From positions 193,298-257,297 of the forward strand of contig NZ_BMLV01000006.1 of assembly GCF_014645495.1 (NCBI RefSeq): a stretch of 64,000 nt of DNA, given 5' to 3'. The DNA comes from Cloacibacterium rupense (lineage in GTDB: Bacteria; Bacteroidota; Bacteroidia; Flavobacteriales; Weeksellaceae). A program made the translations under genes and the position numbers. The stretch's first letter is position 1. Every line of letters starts with the position of its first letter. Below are positions 40,452 to 50,258 of the stretch, one piece after another. The notes beneath the pieces were generated by a model, which had not been told where the DNA came from, did no database searches, and saw only the letters and a list, made by a program, of their open reading frames with translations.

Positions 40452-41666
40452 ATGAATTTAAGTCTCAAAATTAAAAATTTACTTCTTATTAAACTAATTA
40501 TTTTTGGAATTGTGTGCCTCACATGTTCAAAAATATTGGCACAAATCAAAAATCAAGAAGAAAATTGTTATAAAACAGCTGCTGATAGACCAGAACTTTA
40601 CCTAAAATTATTAAAAAATAAAAATATTGCCGTAGTGGCCAACCAAACTAGTTTATTGGCAGATAAAACGCATTTGGTAGATTTTTTGGTGAAAAATAAT
40701 ATTAAAATTAAAGAGATTTTTGCACCAGAGCACGGTTTCCGAGGAAACGCAGATGCTGGTGAACACGTAAAAAACGGTATTGATACCAAAACTGGATTAC
40801 CCATTGTTTCTTTATACGGAGATAATAAGAAACCAAAAGCCGAGCAATTACAAGGTGTAGATTTAATTTTATTTGATATTCAAGATGTTGGCGTAAGGTT
40901 TTACACCTACATTTCTACACTTTCTTACGTAATGGAGGCTGCTGCTGAAAATAATATAGAAGTTATCGTTCTAGACCGCCCAAATCCTCATGATGGATAT
41001 ACTGACGGGCCAGTTTTAAAAGAAAAATGGACAAGTTTTGTTGGATTGCACAAGGTACCTGTAGTGTACGGATTAACTATTGGCGAGTACGGGAAAATGG
41101 TAAACGGTGAAAAGTGGCTTAAGAATGGTTTAAAAGCCAAATATACCATTATCCCAATGCTAAATTATCATAAAAAACAGAGATATCCTATTTCTGAAAA
41201 ACCATCTCCTAATCTACCGAATAATCAATCCATCAACCTCTATCCTAGCCTTTGTTTTTTTGAAGGAACGCAAGTTTCCGTAGGACGTGGAACAGATTTT
41301 CCGTTTCAGGTTTTTGGAAGTCCTTGGTTAAAGAATTATACATTCAAATTTACTCCAAAACCTAATTTTGGGGCAAAAGACCCTTTTTTAAATGGCAAAT
41401 TATGCTACGGTGAAGACTTGAGAAACTACCCGGAAATTAAGTCTCAATTAGACCTCAGTTTCATGATAAATGCTTATCAAAATTTTGATAAAAAATCTCA
41501 AGAATTTTTCCTAAAAAACCTTTGGTTCGATACTTTGGCAGGAACAGATGAATTGAGAAAACAAATCATTGCTGGAAAATCTGAACAAGAAATTAGAAAC
41601 TCTTGGAAACAAGATCTTAAAAACTTCGAGAAAATTAGAACTAAGTATAGAATTTATGAAGATTGA
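40452..41666 (+). CDS. namZ: Exo-beta-N-acetylmuramidase NamZ (DUF1343)
   Basis: A 404-residue exported protein with a signal peptide (LLLIKLIIFGIVCLTCSKILAQ, ending near 31). The DUF1343/GH171 core follows: IAVVANQTSL, EIFAPEHGFRGNADAGEHV, PIVSLYG, DLILFDIQDVGVRFYTYISTL, VLDRPNPHDG, YPSLCFFEGTQVSVGRGTDFPF. NamZ enzymes remove terminal MurNAc from peptidoglycan fragments in the periplasm for recycling. The Met at 40452 starts a proper signal peptide. Its start codon is only 4 bases from that of the divergent permease gene. It ends at a terminator. Confidence 0.88.
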   Translation: MNLSLKIKNLLLIKLIIFGIVCLTCSKILAQIKNQEENCYKTAADRPELYLKLLKNKNIAVVANQTSLLADKTHLVDFLVKNNIKIKEIFAPEHGFRGNADAGEHVKNGIDTKTGLPIVSLYGDNKKPKAEQLQGVDLILFDIQDVGVRFYTYISTLSYVMEAAAENNIEVIVLDRPNPHDGYTDGPVLKEKWTSFVGLHKVPVVYGLTIGEYGKMVNGEKWLKNGLKAKYTIIPMLNYHKKQRYPISEKPSPNLPNNQSINLYPSLCFFEGTQVSVGRGTDFPFQVFGSPWLKNYTFKFTPKPNFGAKDPFLNGKLCYGEDLRNYPEIKSQLDLSFMINAYQNFDKKSQEFFLKNLWFDTLAGTDELRKQIIAGKSEQEIRNSWKQDLKNFEKIRTKYRIYED

Positions 41667-41684
41667 TGAGGCAAGACATCTAAA

Positions 41685-41711
41685 AAAAGCAACCTAAAAT
41701 TGGTTGCTTTT
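41685..41711. terminator. Bidirectional terminator between namZ and a small membrane gene
   Basis: AAAAGCAACC and GGTTGCTTTT form a perfect 10-bp stem around a 7-base loop, followed by GTTTTTT. Confidence 0.9.
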
Positions 41712-41716
41712 GTTTT

Positions 41717-41923
41717 TTAATCAAAATGTTGTGGCGGATTTTTATCATTCTTGCCTCGGTTATAAAAAAACATTCCGATAGTGATTCCCACCATACCAGC
41801 TACACCGTTCATTATTGCAGTTTGTAATTTATCTGGTCTAGAATTCCCTATGTAATTCATTAAAAATACAATCACAAATGTGATGATGAGTAGCAACAAA
41901 AATTTAAAACTTTTTATTTCCAT
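41717..41923 (-). CDS. Small two-helix membrane protein
   Basis: A 68-residue protein with two helices (FLLLLIITFVIVFLMNYI and IMNGVAGMVGITIGMFFY) and a short Asn/Lys/Pro tail. It follows the DUF3575-like gene by one base on the same strand, so the two are coupled. Function unknown. Confidence 0.65.
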   Translation of the reverse strand: MEIKSFKFLLLLIITFVIVFLMNYIGNSRPDKLQTAIMNGVAGMVGITIGMFFYNRGKNDKNPPQHFD

Positions 41924-41924
41924 T

Positions 41925-42488
41925 TTAATTTATTTTATAAGACAACGCAACTCCTACTTTATAAGGAATCAATTCTCCACTTCTGTTCCAAGGATTTTTA
42001 GGCTCATATCTTTGTCCGTTTACAATATCATAACCATGATAAAACCCTTGTGATGTTGCACCACCTAGATACATATCTATATTTAATTTTTCAGAAATAG
42101 GATATTGATAACCAACTGTAACACCAAAGAGTAAAGAATATCCTCTTTGATATTGATTAGAATTTAAATAATTCCATTTTTGTATATCAAAAATTGCAAT
42201 ACCTGCATTTCCACCAATATAAAAGTGATTAAAACTTTCTTTAAAATAATACCTGCCTTCTAAATTAAAATTGTAAATCTGTAATCTATTCCCCAAAAAA
42301 GAACGCCAAGGTGAAATAAAAAATTCTGGTTGCAAAGTAATATTATCTGAAACTTTAGCTTCTACACCCGCATTTAACATTCCTAATGGTAAGCCAAGCA
42401 TGTTTACTTTGGCATATGTCTGAGCGTTTATTTTATCACCAAAAAATAAAAAGAATGTGATTAAAAAAAATGTTTTTAGTTTATTCAT
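41925..42488 (-). CDS. Outer-membrane beta-barrel protein, DUF3575-like
   Basis: A 187-residue exported protein with a signal peptide (FFLITFFLFFGDKINAQ, ending near 22). Alternating aromatic beta strands follow (VNMLGLPLGMLNAGVEAKV, ITLQPEFFISPWRS, NLEGRYYFKESFNHFYIGGNAG) with a terminal strand YKVGVALSYKIN. The pattern fits DUF3575 proteins, small outer-membrane barrels of Bacteroidota with no known cargo. It starts 1 base after the upstream thioredoxin gene ends. Confidence 0.72.
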   Translation of the reverse strand: MNKLKTFFLITFFLFFGDKINAQTYAKVNMLGLPLGMLNAGVEAKVSDNITLQPEFFISPWRSFLGNRLQIYNFNLEGRYYFKESFNHFYIGGNAGIAIFDIQKWNYLNSNQYQRGYSLLFGVTVGYQYPISEKLNIDMYLGGATSQGFYHGYDIVNGQRYEPKNPWNRSGELIPYKVGVALSYKIN

Positions 42489-42489
42489 T

Positions 42490-43665
42490 TTACTGCTTTA
42501 TACTATTCAATAGATTCTCGGTAGAAGTATATTCTGCATTACTTTTTTTAGCTAATTCTATAGATTTTTCCGCCCATATTTTAGCATTTTTAGAGTCATT
42601 CAATTTGTAATAAAGCCTCGCTAATGTATCTGTATTAATGTTATCTTCTTGCTTTTTAATTGACTCTAATGACCAATCGACCGCTTTTTTTAAAGAATCT
42701 GCATTACTTACAAACAAAAAGAAATCCCATGAAACTTGATTTAATTCTTCTGCACTAAAATCTGCAGGTTTTTCATAATAATCTAAGCACGCTTTTTCGT
42801 ATTCTATATAGTTTTTATTGCTCAAATAAAAATCTTTTCTTAACCTAGCAGAAAGAATTTTGGCGTCCTTTTCTCCTATAATCTTGGTAGCTTCTGTTAT
42901 TAAATAGTTATTATCAATTTTTTCATTCGTATAATCCACGGCTTTTTTAATGATTGTGGTAAGCTTTAATTGCCTTTCAAAATCATTCAAAACGTTTTCA
43001 GGAACAAATTTCATTAACTCTGATTTCTTCTTTTGAAAAATTTTAAAATTTCCATCTTCAGAACTTTTTGTAAAATAGAGAAGAATTGCCGCATCTTCTT
43101 TAGTTAATTCAGCATTTTCTTTAACCTGAAAATATCTTTCTGAAATTTTTTGAGCAAATGAAAAATCATTACCTGAGACATCTTTCATAAGCTTTATTAA
43201 AAATTCAGGGTCTTTTTCTCCAGCATAGAATTTTTCAATTCTTTTTTCAATTTTATTTTCAGGATTAAGCACATCTTTTCCCATGGCTAAAAAACCAGAA
43301 ACTTCCATATACCCCTTACCTCTGAAGACCACTTCCCCATTCCCGTTGAGAAACAAAAAAGAAGGATAAGAATTCACCCCATACTTTCTGGCAATATCCT
43401 TTCCTTCTCCTTTTTCCATATCAAACCTAGAATTGATGAAGTTTTTGTTATAAAACTCCCCTACTTCCTTCTGAGGAAAAACATTTCTTTCTAACAATTT
43501 ACAAGGGCCACACCATGAGGCGAAAGCATCTAGAAAAACCAGTTTATTTTCTTTTTTAGCTTTATCCAATATATTTTGAAAAGTATCATTTTCAAATTGA
43601 ATTCCTTCCTGTGCGAAAAAACTCACTGAAAACAAAAAAAAGAATATTTTAAAAAAATTACGCAT
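42490..43665 (-). CDS. Exported thioredoxin-domain protein
   Basis: A 391-residue periplasmic protein with a signal peptide (FFKIFFFLFSVSFFAQ, ending near 19). A thioredoxin domain (~22-135) carries the active site WCGPC at 51-55, the cis-Pro region SYPSFLFLNGNGE, and RFDMEKGEGKDIARKYGV. The C-terminal ~250 residues are helical and TPR-like. The WCGPC motif argues for a reductase or disulfide-handling role in the envelope. The ATG at 43665 gives a clean signal peptide; an earlier in-frame ATG would add 16 unrelated residues. Confidence 0.82.
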   Translation of the reverse strand: MRNFFKIFFFLFSVSFFAQEGIQFENDTFQNILDKAKKENKLVFLDAFASWCGPCKLLERNVFPQKEVGEFYNKNFINSRFDMEKGEGKDIARKYGVNSYPSFLFLNGNGEVVFRGKGYMEVSGFLAMGKDVLNPENKIEKRIEKFYAGEKDPEFLIKLMKDVSGNDFSFAQKISERYFQVKENAELTKEDAAILLYFTKSSEDGNFKIFQKKKSELMKFVPENVLNDFERQLKLTTIIKKAVDYTNEKIDNNYLITEATKIIGEKDAKILSARLRKDFYLSNKNYIEYEKACLDYYEKPADFSAEELNQVSWDFFLFVSNADSLKKAVDWSLESIKKQEDNINTDTLARLYYKLNDSKNAKIWAEKSIELAKKSNAEYTSTENLLNSIKQ

Positions 43666-43710
43666 GTGATGAAATTGAGCCACGAAGATAAAAATAATAG
43701 TGCCAAAAAA

Positions 43711-43740
43711 CAAAAAAGCCCGAAAAAATCGGGCTTTTTG
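43711..43740. terminator. Strong bidirectional terminator at the ICE boundary
   Basis: AAAAAGCCCGA and TCGGGCTTTTT form an 11-bp perfect stem with an A5 loop. On the minus strand it directly follows the tRNA-like 3' end at 43741-43756, as tRNA terminators do. Confidence 0.88.
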
Positions 43741-43756
43741 TGGTTTCTCCAGGAAT
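43741..43756 (-). other. Candidate attachment scar: 3' end of a tRNA gene
   Basis: The minus strand reads ATTCCTGGAGAAACCA. It parses as the end of a T-loop, the T-stem 3' arm (CCTGG), a 7-base acceptor arm (AGAAACC) and discriminator A. Directly after it comes a perfect terminator. Upstream sequence does not continue as a tRNA, so only the 3' end is here. This is what integration into a tRNA gene leaves at one end of an element. The intact tRNA would lie beyond 64 kb. Confidence 0.45.
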
Positions 43757-44438
43757 ATATGCTTTTCCTTTAAACCCCTTATAATAGGAGATTTCAGATT
43801 TTAATAATTTTCAGGTAACCGAATATTCCACCTTTGAAATGAAGCAATTTTACTCAAATCGTATAGACAAAATTAATGAATTTTTAATTATTATACAAAA
43901 ATTAAGTAGTTCTAAGAAAAGTATTCTTTTTAATTATGATTTGAAGGTTTAGTATTAAATTTTGATTACTAGTTTAGGAGCAAAGGATTGAAGTCTGAAC
44001 ACTATTAAAATAAAATAAATTGCTAGACTGTAGTAATTTGAAACCTTGACAAAGTTAAAATAAATTTCCTAAAGAGCCTTTAAACAAATAGTTTTGGGGC
44101 TTTTTTTATTTCATTAGTACAACATAAGTGCAACAAATTAAAAAGTATTGTAAAAATGATGCTTCCCTTTTACATTGCACTATGGCAAAGATATAAAATG
44201 TTTTTTGTGTAAAATATTGATAGACATATTTTATCACATAATATTACTAAATCGCTTTTTATTCATATATTTTAGCCTTGTGGTTGTATAATTTATTTGC
44301 TGATAGGCAAGTCTAATCTTATTCCTTCTATTTATGTACTAGAACTCAGAAATACCACAAAATCTATTAGACAGTTTCTCAAGCCTTAAAAATGTATTAA
44401 AAAGCTACCATTCATGAGAATTTTTTCATAAAAAGTTT
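43757..44438. other. Gene-free end of the mobile element
   Basis: About 680 bases without a convincing gene. A short plus-strand frame (43839-43952, 37 codons, starting MKQFYSNRIDKINEFL) has protein-like composition and could be a remnant, but I cannot name it. A weak hairpin with a T7 run stands near 44072-44107. This stretch may hold the element's end and recombinase sites. Confidence 0.5.
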
Positions 44439-47400
44439 TCAAAAATCTAATAATAATTTTTCAAATTTTTCATTCTCTTCATAGCGATCTTCTCGCCCTA
44501 AGCTGTTTAACTTAATAGATGTATGTTTTGCTAAAATACCAACTTTACATTTCCTTTTTTCACTAAATTCTTTTAAAAATGATTTTTTTATCATTAAATA
44601 GGTACAATATCCTATTGGCTCACCAAAAGGTCTGGTATCTTTAAAATCTTCAAGAAAATCACCAAAAAATGCAACAACCTCATTATTTTTTTTATAAATA
44701 ATTTGATTTGAGGAAATATCAAAATGTAATTCTTCAGATAGAGTTTTAGATAGAAGAAAAATATTTTCTTTCATTCTAAAGTAATTCCACATATTATTAG
44801 TTTGTCTTGCTAATGGAGAAATTAGTGGAACAAATTCTGAGGATGTTTCTTTGGGTCCAAGAAATTCTAATTCACAATCCAATAAACCATATTGAAATGG
44901 AATAAGTGTGGGATTATACCACATTCCAGCATCTGAAAGTTTATCTTGAATTTCTTCTTCACTATTTGTGTCAATAAATTTTTCATTACAACCAAACAAA
45001 GTTATTGTAATATTATAGAAATTTAACTTTCGTTCATCAGGATTATTTTTCAAAGGGAAAGAATAATTAAAATAAACTGGTATAAAATCTTTGCCTATTT
45101 CAAATAGATTTGAATATATTTCCTGAGTGTTTTCTATTTTTAATAATTTATTTGTTGAAAATTTTGGCAACCAATTCGGCTTGTCAATTACATTAATATC
45201 CCATAATGAATAATCAACAGGTAGGTTCATTATCGTAAGTCTCAAAATATCACTAACCGCGATTAAATCAAATTGATAAACAGCATCAATCAATCTAAAA
45301 AAAGTAGATTTAAGAATATCAGTAAATATTGTAGATCTGCCTGTCATATAATTATACTGTGAATTTTTAAAATCTTCATCGGTATTTCTATTATAATTTA
45401 TGCCCCTGATTTCACATTCATCTTCATACATATTACACCATACTTTCCATATTTTAAATTGATATGTGGCTTTTGATTGAAGAAAATCAATATCAGCCAA
45501 ATATTTCAAAGGTAAGTTTCTTCCAATCAGCTTTTTGAATTTTTCTTCTGTCAGTACTGTTTTTCCAGAACTTATAGCAACTACCATCTCCTCTGAGAAC
45601 CTTAAGTTTAAATTGAGTTTACTCGATATCTTCATCAACAATAAATCCGTAGCCATACATCTTATTGATAATAAATTATCCAAAACGGATTGTGTGAGAA
45701 TTGTGTATGTTTTAGAATGTGACTTTGCAAGTGATTTTATCAAAACTAATAATCCTTCACAAACTATGCTCTCTAATTCTTCCTCAAACAAATAATTAAA
45801 AAAAAGCTGATGATATTCTCCTGTTTTATCCAATATCAAAAGATTTGCAATTTGCTCTCCAGCCAATCCTCTAACTATCGGGCTAATCCAGGTAAATCTG
45901 GATAGTAAAATATTAAAGTTTGAAATTTCTCTTGGTGAAATAAAGTAATCAGGGACTTTTAATTCTACGTTAGGAAAAATTTGGGGTAGAATATCTAAAT
46001 AATACTGTGTAACTCTTTCAGCTTCAGGTAAATTATCTATATCAACAAAGAATTGAGTGGAGTTTGGAATAGGTACACTGTAGTCTTTATCTGAACCGTA
46101 ATGAAGTCCAACATTAGAAACGGTCTTGAAATAGAAATCATTAATCCTGTCGGAAAAATCGGTTTTAACTTTTTCCCATCTACTCTGCGATTTTTCTAAC
46201 TTTCCAGAAAAAACAGACCATCCTCCGCCATTAGAATGTGCCCAAGTAATACACTCATAGGCAAATTCTTTATCATATTCATACGCAAAAGGATAAATTT
46301 CATCTAGTAATTCTGACGAAACTTTTGAATAATCATCATTGATTATTTTTTTTATTTCTATTAAACTATCTTCAGTACTTAAATTTTTGCTCAATCGTGA
46401 CTGAAACCAATCCTGTAAAAGGCCTGAAATGTTATAATCTACGAATCTAATTTTGTAGCCTATTTCATTTTCTATATATTCTTTAATCTTGTTAGGGAGA
46501 ACTGCACCAGTTTTTGTGGCTTTTTCCGGCTTTTTCGCATCTTTCTTTACTTCCGTTGATAAATCATAATTAAACCTCCTTTGTAATTCAGATAAAACGG
46601 GAATAACATCTGTCTTTTCTTTCGACACTTTAACAAGAGTTTCATAATGTGGGTCAATGGCCGTTCCTGCTATTGCTTTTGCTACAGGATCTTTATAATC
46701 TAATGTATGTAATATATCATTAAAACTATTCTCAATATCATAATATTCACGCTTTTCAATATAATGGAAGTATTGATTGTATAATAATTGAGGATCAATT
46801 ATTGTTAATAATCCACATAACCTCCCCATAAAATGCCTAGTTTCATCTCCATCCGTAAGCTCTTCAATATTAAAAATATATGGAAAAACTTGTTTAATAA
46901 AATTTGAACCTAATTTTGAGCCTGACTTTACACAAATTTCAATACTTTCTAAAATTTGATACAAAAGCATATCCTTATGATTTCCATATGCCAATATATT
47001 TTTTGCAGCTTCTTTAATTAGAATATTTGCATTGACAGTATCACTATTATTTAATGCAAAAATTGCCAATTCACATAGCCTTTGTGCTTTTTCATTGAAA
47101 GGAACAATTTTTTCTAAAATACCTTTTGATTCATTTTGAATGAAGAAATTAAAATCATTTTTTTCAATGAAAATCATTTTGGAATTAATTACTTCGTTTA
47201 AAGATTTACGATTGTAAACCTTCCAATCAGTTAAAAATTCTAAATCATCGTAGTTAAGTTCATATTGCATTCCGCCAAACCGATTAACAGTAGTTGTAAG
47301 CCAAAGTGTAATATTAATTATTTTAGGTATTGTTTCCCTTTCGTAATCATAAATATCTCGATTTTCTGAAAAACTCAATTCTGGAAGTTCAATTAATGGC

Positions 47401-50258
47401 AAAAGTGATGATTTGATACTTAGATAATTTTTAGAATCATAATTTATTCTAATGATCTCTCCTATTTTTAGAACAGCATTGTAAAATTGTATTAACCACT
47501 CTTCATTTTTATCAGTAGGAATATTTGAAATATAATTTACTTTCTCATTAAGAAATGAAGAAATAAGGTTTTGTTCAAATTTTTTAGAAATTGGATGTAC
47601 TTCGTAGGAAAAGTACATTACCTCTTTTGGAAATGATTCAAAAGGCAAAATCTCTAAATTTGAATTATAATCCAAATTAAATAATTTACAATATAAATTT
47701 CTTAATATCTCATTTCCTTTTAAAAGCGTCAAAATTAATTCTTTGTATTTAGGTGTTTTTGCTGATAGGTCATCAAAAATTAGACTCTTAGCTATTTCCT
47801 TCTTTTCTTGGATATTAATCTTTAGAGATGTTATTTTATTTATTTTTTGTTCTGAAGAATTTATCTCCAGAAGTACTTTGATATAATATCCAAATAAAAA
47901 TGAGGAATTGTTTTCTTTTCTGAATTGTTTGATAAAATTAAAAATTCTTTTAACATCAGGCTCGGCATAACATAGGACTTCTACCCAATACTTCGCCAGA
48001 TCATTTGAATTTTCGTGATTGGTTTGAAATAAGTCATTAATACGATTGATAGCATCATCGGGTATTTCTGAAATCTTACCTTTTCTGAATAGTTCGATTA
48101 ATATTTCCTTAACCTGATAGCCGGTCAATTCGGAAAAATCAGGAAATACAAGTGGAGAGTCGGTTGTCATTCGGAATGATGTCACCCACATTGTTGCCAA
48201 TGTCTCTCCTAAATTGTACTCTCTATTTCTAAAAATATTTAAAACAGTTGAGAAATAAATTACTTTCTCTAAGGATTTAAGCTCAAATGAAGCTTTAGAT
48301 GCAATATAAAGAGTGTTTTCAATGATATTTTCGCTTTTCCCTTTTAAATAGTGATCGGTAATCCATTCATTATTAATTGATAATAAAAGTTCAGGTTTTC
48401 CTAAATAATACTGAATTTTAGGAAGTTCAGACCAACAGAGATCTTTCTGATTATCTTCTTTCAACCACTTTTCAAGCTCCCGATATAAACTAATTTGCTG
48501 CATTCTCAATTCGGGTTGCTTGAAGATAAATACTAAAAAACTATTATGAAATACTGATATTCCTCTTAAATCTAATCTAAATAGATGACGAATTTGCGTA
48601 AAACTTTCAGCGATTTTATGAGGTTTTATACCCAGATTTGAAACTAATGAGAACAACTGCTCTTCCTGTAACTTGAAATCAAGCGTTGTAAGAGCAAAAG
48701 AAATGGTTTTAGAAATTTCAGGCAGTCTTCTCCAAAGTGTTTCATAATATTTCTCAATTTCACCATCATAAGGAGAAATATTATCTAAATCATAGGAAGA
48801 TAAGTGCATTTTTCGGTTCTTAATTTCAGTAAGAACATATCTTAAATGCAGCGGATTTCCAGCTGTTAATTTTTGAATTTTTGAAATAATATTCTCATAA
48901 TAAATTCCATAGGATTCCTCTTGTTTAGGAAATGACTTGTTTACTATGGATTTAATGCTTTGGCGATTTAATCCTTTAATTTCAATCCATTCATTTTTTG
49001 GAGCATATTCTTGAATAGCATTCGGGAAACAATCTGTCGCCACTTCTTGTGTTCCAATTAATAACCAAAATCCTTTTTGTGGAAATAGTACTTCATTAAG
49101 AAAGTCAATAAGTTGTCTTTGGCTATTACCTTCTCTAATTACATGGTCAAGACCATCAATAATTAGGACAAATGGAACACCAGAATTTCTACTATAATAT
49201 GAAATTTGATCGATAAACTCTTTTAATTGGATGTGAGAAGTATTTTGTTCTCCCAATGATTCTATAACAGAATTTTTTTGCTTTTTGAATTCAGCTTTAA
49301 GTCCTTCTATAACTCTTTCTGAATTTAATCTTTCATAAAAAGATGAATCTTTAGGATTCAGATGATAGTGATGTCGAAAAACAAGACACCCTTTTTTTTG
49401 CAAAATACTGTATAGTTTAGAAAGATATGTGCTTTTTCCTGAACCTGGTTTACCTATGAATACTTTTATTCCACCCTTCAAAGTTTGCAATTCATCAATA
49501 ATATCTTGATGTACTACTTTATCAAAAAATTGAAAATCAGAGGGAACAACAAAGTTTTGATTTAATGGTCTAGGATTATCCCAAGACAACCTAGATCTTA
49601 TTTCTTTAAGAGTAATTATTTGAGGTTTTTTCTCAGAGCCTTGCTGTGCAATATATATTAATAAGCTATCCACTCCAGCCTTTGTAACTTTTAGGTCTTT
49701 ATACAAGATTTGACGTAGTTCATCCTCAAAAAATGTTTTGTTAGGTTGATTAAACTTAAATTCAAAATTATCAAAAAAAGACTTCAATGTTAATTCTGAA
49801 AATCCGTCAATTTCTAAAGTTTGAATAAAATCACTATTATTTTTTTTGATTTTTTTAAAATTAAAATGATCATTAGCAAAAAAGTTAGAAAGAGTTCCAT
49901 CTAATTGACCATTTGTAATCAAAGAACAAAATCGTTCATTTTCTTTTAATTCAGAAAATGATTTTACCCATTTTGAAAGCCCTTTACTCAGTAGTTTATC
50001 TAAATCCCAAAAATCTGTATCAGGGTTTTGAATATGTTTAATTTGATAATATTCTGTTATTCCATCATTTCGCTTAGCAGTAACATCATCAAGCGCAAAA
50101 CCTTTGATATCCAAATTTTCAGGCGTGAACTGAATTTTTATTTCAATATATTTTTTAGGGTTTCGCAACCAGTCAATACATAGTTTCAATACGAATAAAT
50201 CTTCATAAGAATATCCACTTCTAATTGCGCTGTTGGGATTGATTTTCGTTTTAAACAT
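44439..50258 (-). CDS. Giant nuclease-STAND NTPase, Avs-like defence protein
   Basis: A 1939-residue protein. Residues 1-~200 resemble Cap4/DUF4297 dsDNA nucleases: SGYSYEDLFVLKLCIDWL, then a PD-(D/E)xK-like core with Asp57/Asp58 and Gln72-Ile-Lys74 (YYQIKH). A P-loop NTPase follows with Walker A GKPGSGKST at 269-277 and Walker B FVLIIDGLDHV near 363-373, then a winged-helix-like linker. The last ~1400 residues are helical repeats without motifs I recognise, as in the sensor part of STAND proteins. This layout is that of antiviral Avs/AVAST proteins, in which phage-protein binding triggers oligomerisation and DNA cleavage. The exact Avs type cannot be assigned by eye. Its upstream neighbour on the same strand is broken. 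Confidence 0.72.
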   Translation of the reverse strand: MFKTKINPNSAIRSGYSYEDLFVLKLCIDWLRNPKKYIEIKIQFTPENLDIKGFALDDVTAKRNDGITEYYQIKHIQNPDTDFWDLDKLLSKGLSKWVKSFSELKENERFCSLITNGQLDGTLSNFFANDHFNFKKIKKNNSDFIQTLEIDGFSELTLKSFFDNFEFKFNQPNKTFFEDELRQILYKDLKVTKAGVDSLLIYIAQQGSEKKPQIITLKEIRSRLSWDNPRPLNQNFVVPSDFQFFDKVVHQDIIDELQTLKGGIKVFIGKPGSGKSTYLSKLYSILQKKGCLVFRHHYHLNPKDSSFYERLNSERVIEGLKAEFKKQKNSVIESLGEQNTSHIQLKEFIDQISYYSRNSGVPFVLIIDGLDHVIREGNSQRQLIDFLNEVLFPQKGFWLLIGTQEVATDCFPNAIQEYAPKNEWIEIKGLNRQSIKSIVNKSFPKQEESYGIYYENIISKIQKLTAGNPLHLRYVLTEIKNRKMHLSSYDLDNISPYDGEIEKYYETLWRRLPEISKTISFALTTLDFKLQEEQLFSLVSNLGIKPHKIAESFTQIRHLFRLDLRGISVFHNSFLVFIFKQPELRMQQISLYRELEKWLKEDNQKDLCWSELPKIQYYLGKPELLLSINNEWITDHYLKGKSENIIENTLYIASKASFELKSLEKVIYFSTVLNIFRNREYNLGETLATMWVTSFRMTTDSPLVFPDFSELTGYQVKEILIELFRKGKISEIPDDAINRINDLFQTNHENSNDLAKYWVEVLCYAEPDVKRIFNFIKQFRKENNSSFLFGYYIKVLLEINSSEQKINKITSLKINIQEKKEIAKSLIFDDLSAKTPKYKELILTLLKGNEILRNLYCKLFNLDYNSNLEILPFESFPKEVMYFSYEVHPISKKFEQNLISSFLNEKVNYISNIPTDKNEEWLIQFYNAVLKIGEIIRINYDSKNYLSIKSSLLPLIELPELSFSENRDIYDYERETIPKIINITLWLTTTVNRFGGMQYELNYDDLEFLTDWKVYNRKSLNEVINSKMIFIEKNDFNFFIQNESKGILEKIVPFNEKAQRLCELAIFALNNSDTVNANILIKEAAKNILAYGNHKDMLLYQILESIEICVKSGSKLGSNFIKQVFPYIFNIEELTDGDETRHFMGRLCGLLTIIDPQLLYNQYFHYIEKREYYDIENSFNDILHTLDYKDPVAKAIAGTAIDPHYETLVKVSKEKTDVIPVLSELQRRFNYDLSTEVKKDAKKPEKATKTGAVLPNKIKEYIENEIGYKIRFVDYNISGLLQDWFQSRLSKNLSTEDSLIEIKKIINDDYSKVSSELLDEIYPFAYEYDKEFAYECITWAHSNGGGWSVFSGKLEKSQSRWEKVKTDFSDRINDFYFKTVSNVGLHYGSDKDYSVPIPNSTQFFVDIDNLPEAERVTQYYLDILPQIFPNVELKVPDYFISPREISNFNILLSRFTWISPIVRGLAGEQIANLLILDKTGEYHQLFFNYLFEEELESIVCEGLLVLIKSLAKSHSKTYTILTQSVLDNLLSIRCMATDLLLMKISSKLNLNLRFSEEMVVAISSGKTVLTEEKFKKLIGRNLPLKYLADIDFLQSKATYQFKIWKVWCNMYEDECEIRGINYNRNTDEDFKNSQYNYMTGRSTIFTDILKSTFFRLIDAVYQFDLIAVSDILRLTIMNLPVDYSLWDINVIDKPNWLPKFSTNKLLKIENTQEIYSNLFEIGKDFIPVYFNYSFPLKNNPDERKLNFYNITITLFGCNEKFIDTNSEEEIQDKLSDAGMWYNPTLIPFQYGLLDCELEFLGPKETSSEFVPLISPLARQTNNMWNYFRMKENIFLLSKTLSEELHFDISSNQIIYKKNNEVVAFFGDFLEDFKDTRPFGEPIGYCTYLMIKKSFLKEFSEKRKCKVGILAKHTSIKLNSLGREDRYEENEKFEKLLLDF

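Noticed and set aside
40448-40549. Longer ATG start of the permease gene
   Set aside because: It would run through the signal-peptide region of namZ on the other strand, and homologues begin at the KFPIYFSKK position.
43839-43952. Short plus-strand ORF of 37 codons at the element edge
   Set aside because: Protein-like in look but without homologue, promoter or neighbour support; may be a remnant, so it is only mentioned.
44072-44107. Terminator-like GGGGCTTTTTTT segment
   Set aside because: The upstream AAAGAGCC pairs with it imperfectly, with central mismatches; no gene ends here on the plus strand.
44439-50258. Assignment of the STAND protein to a specific Avs type
   Set aside because: Length and domains allow more than one type, and the sensor part cannot be classified by eye.
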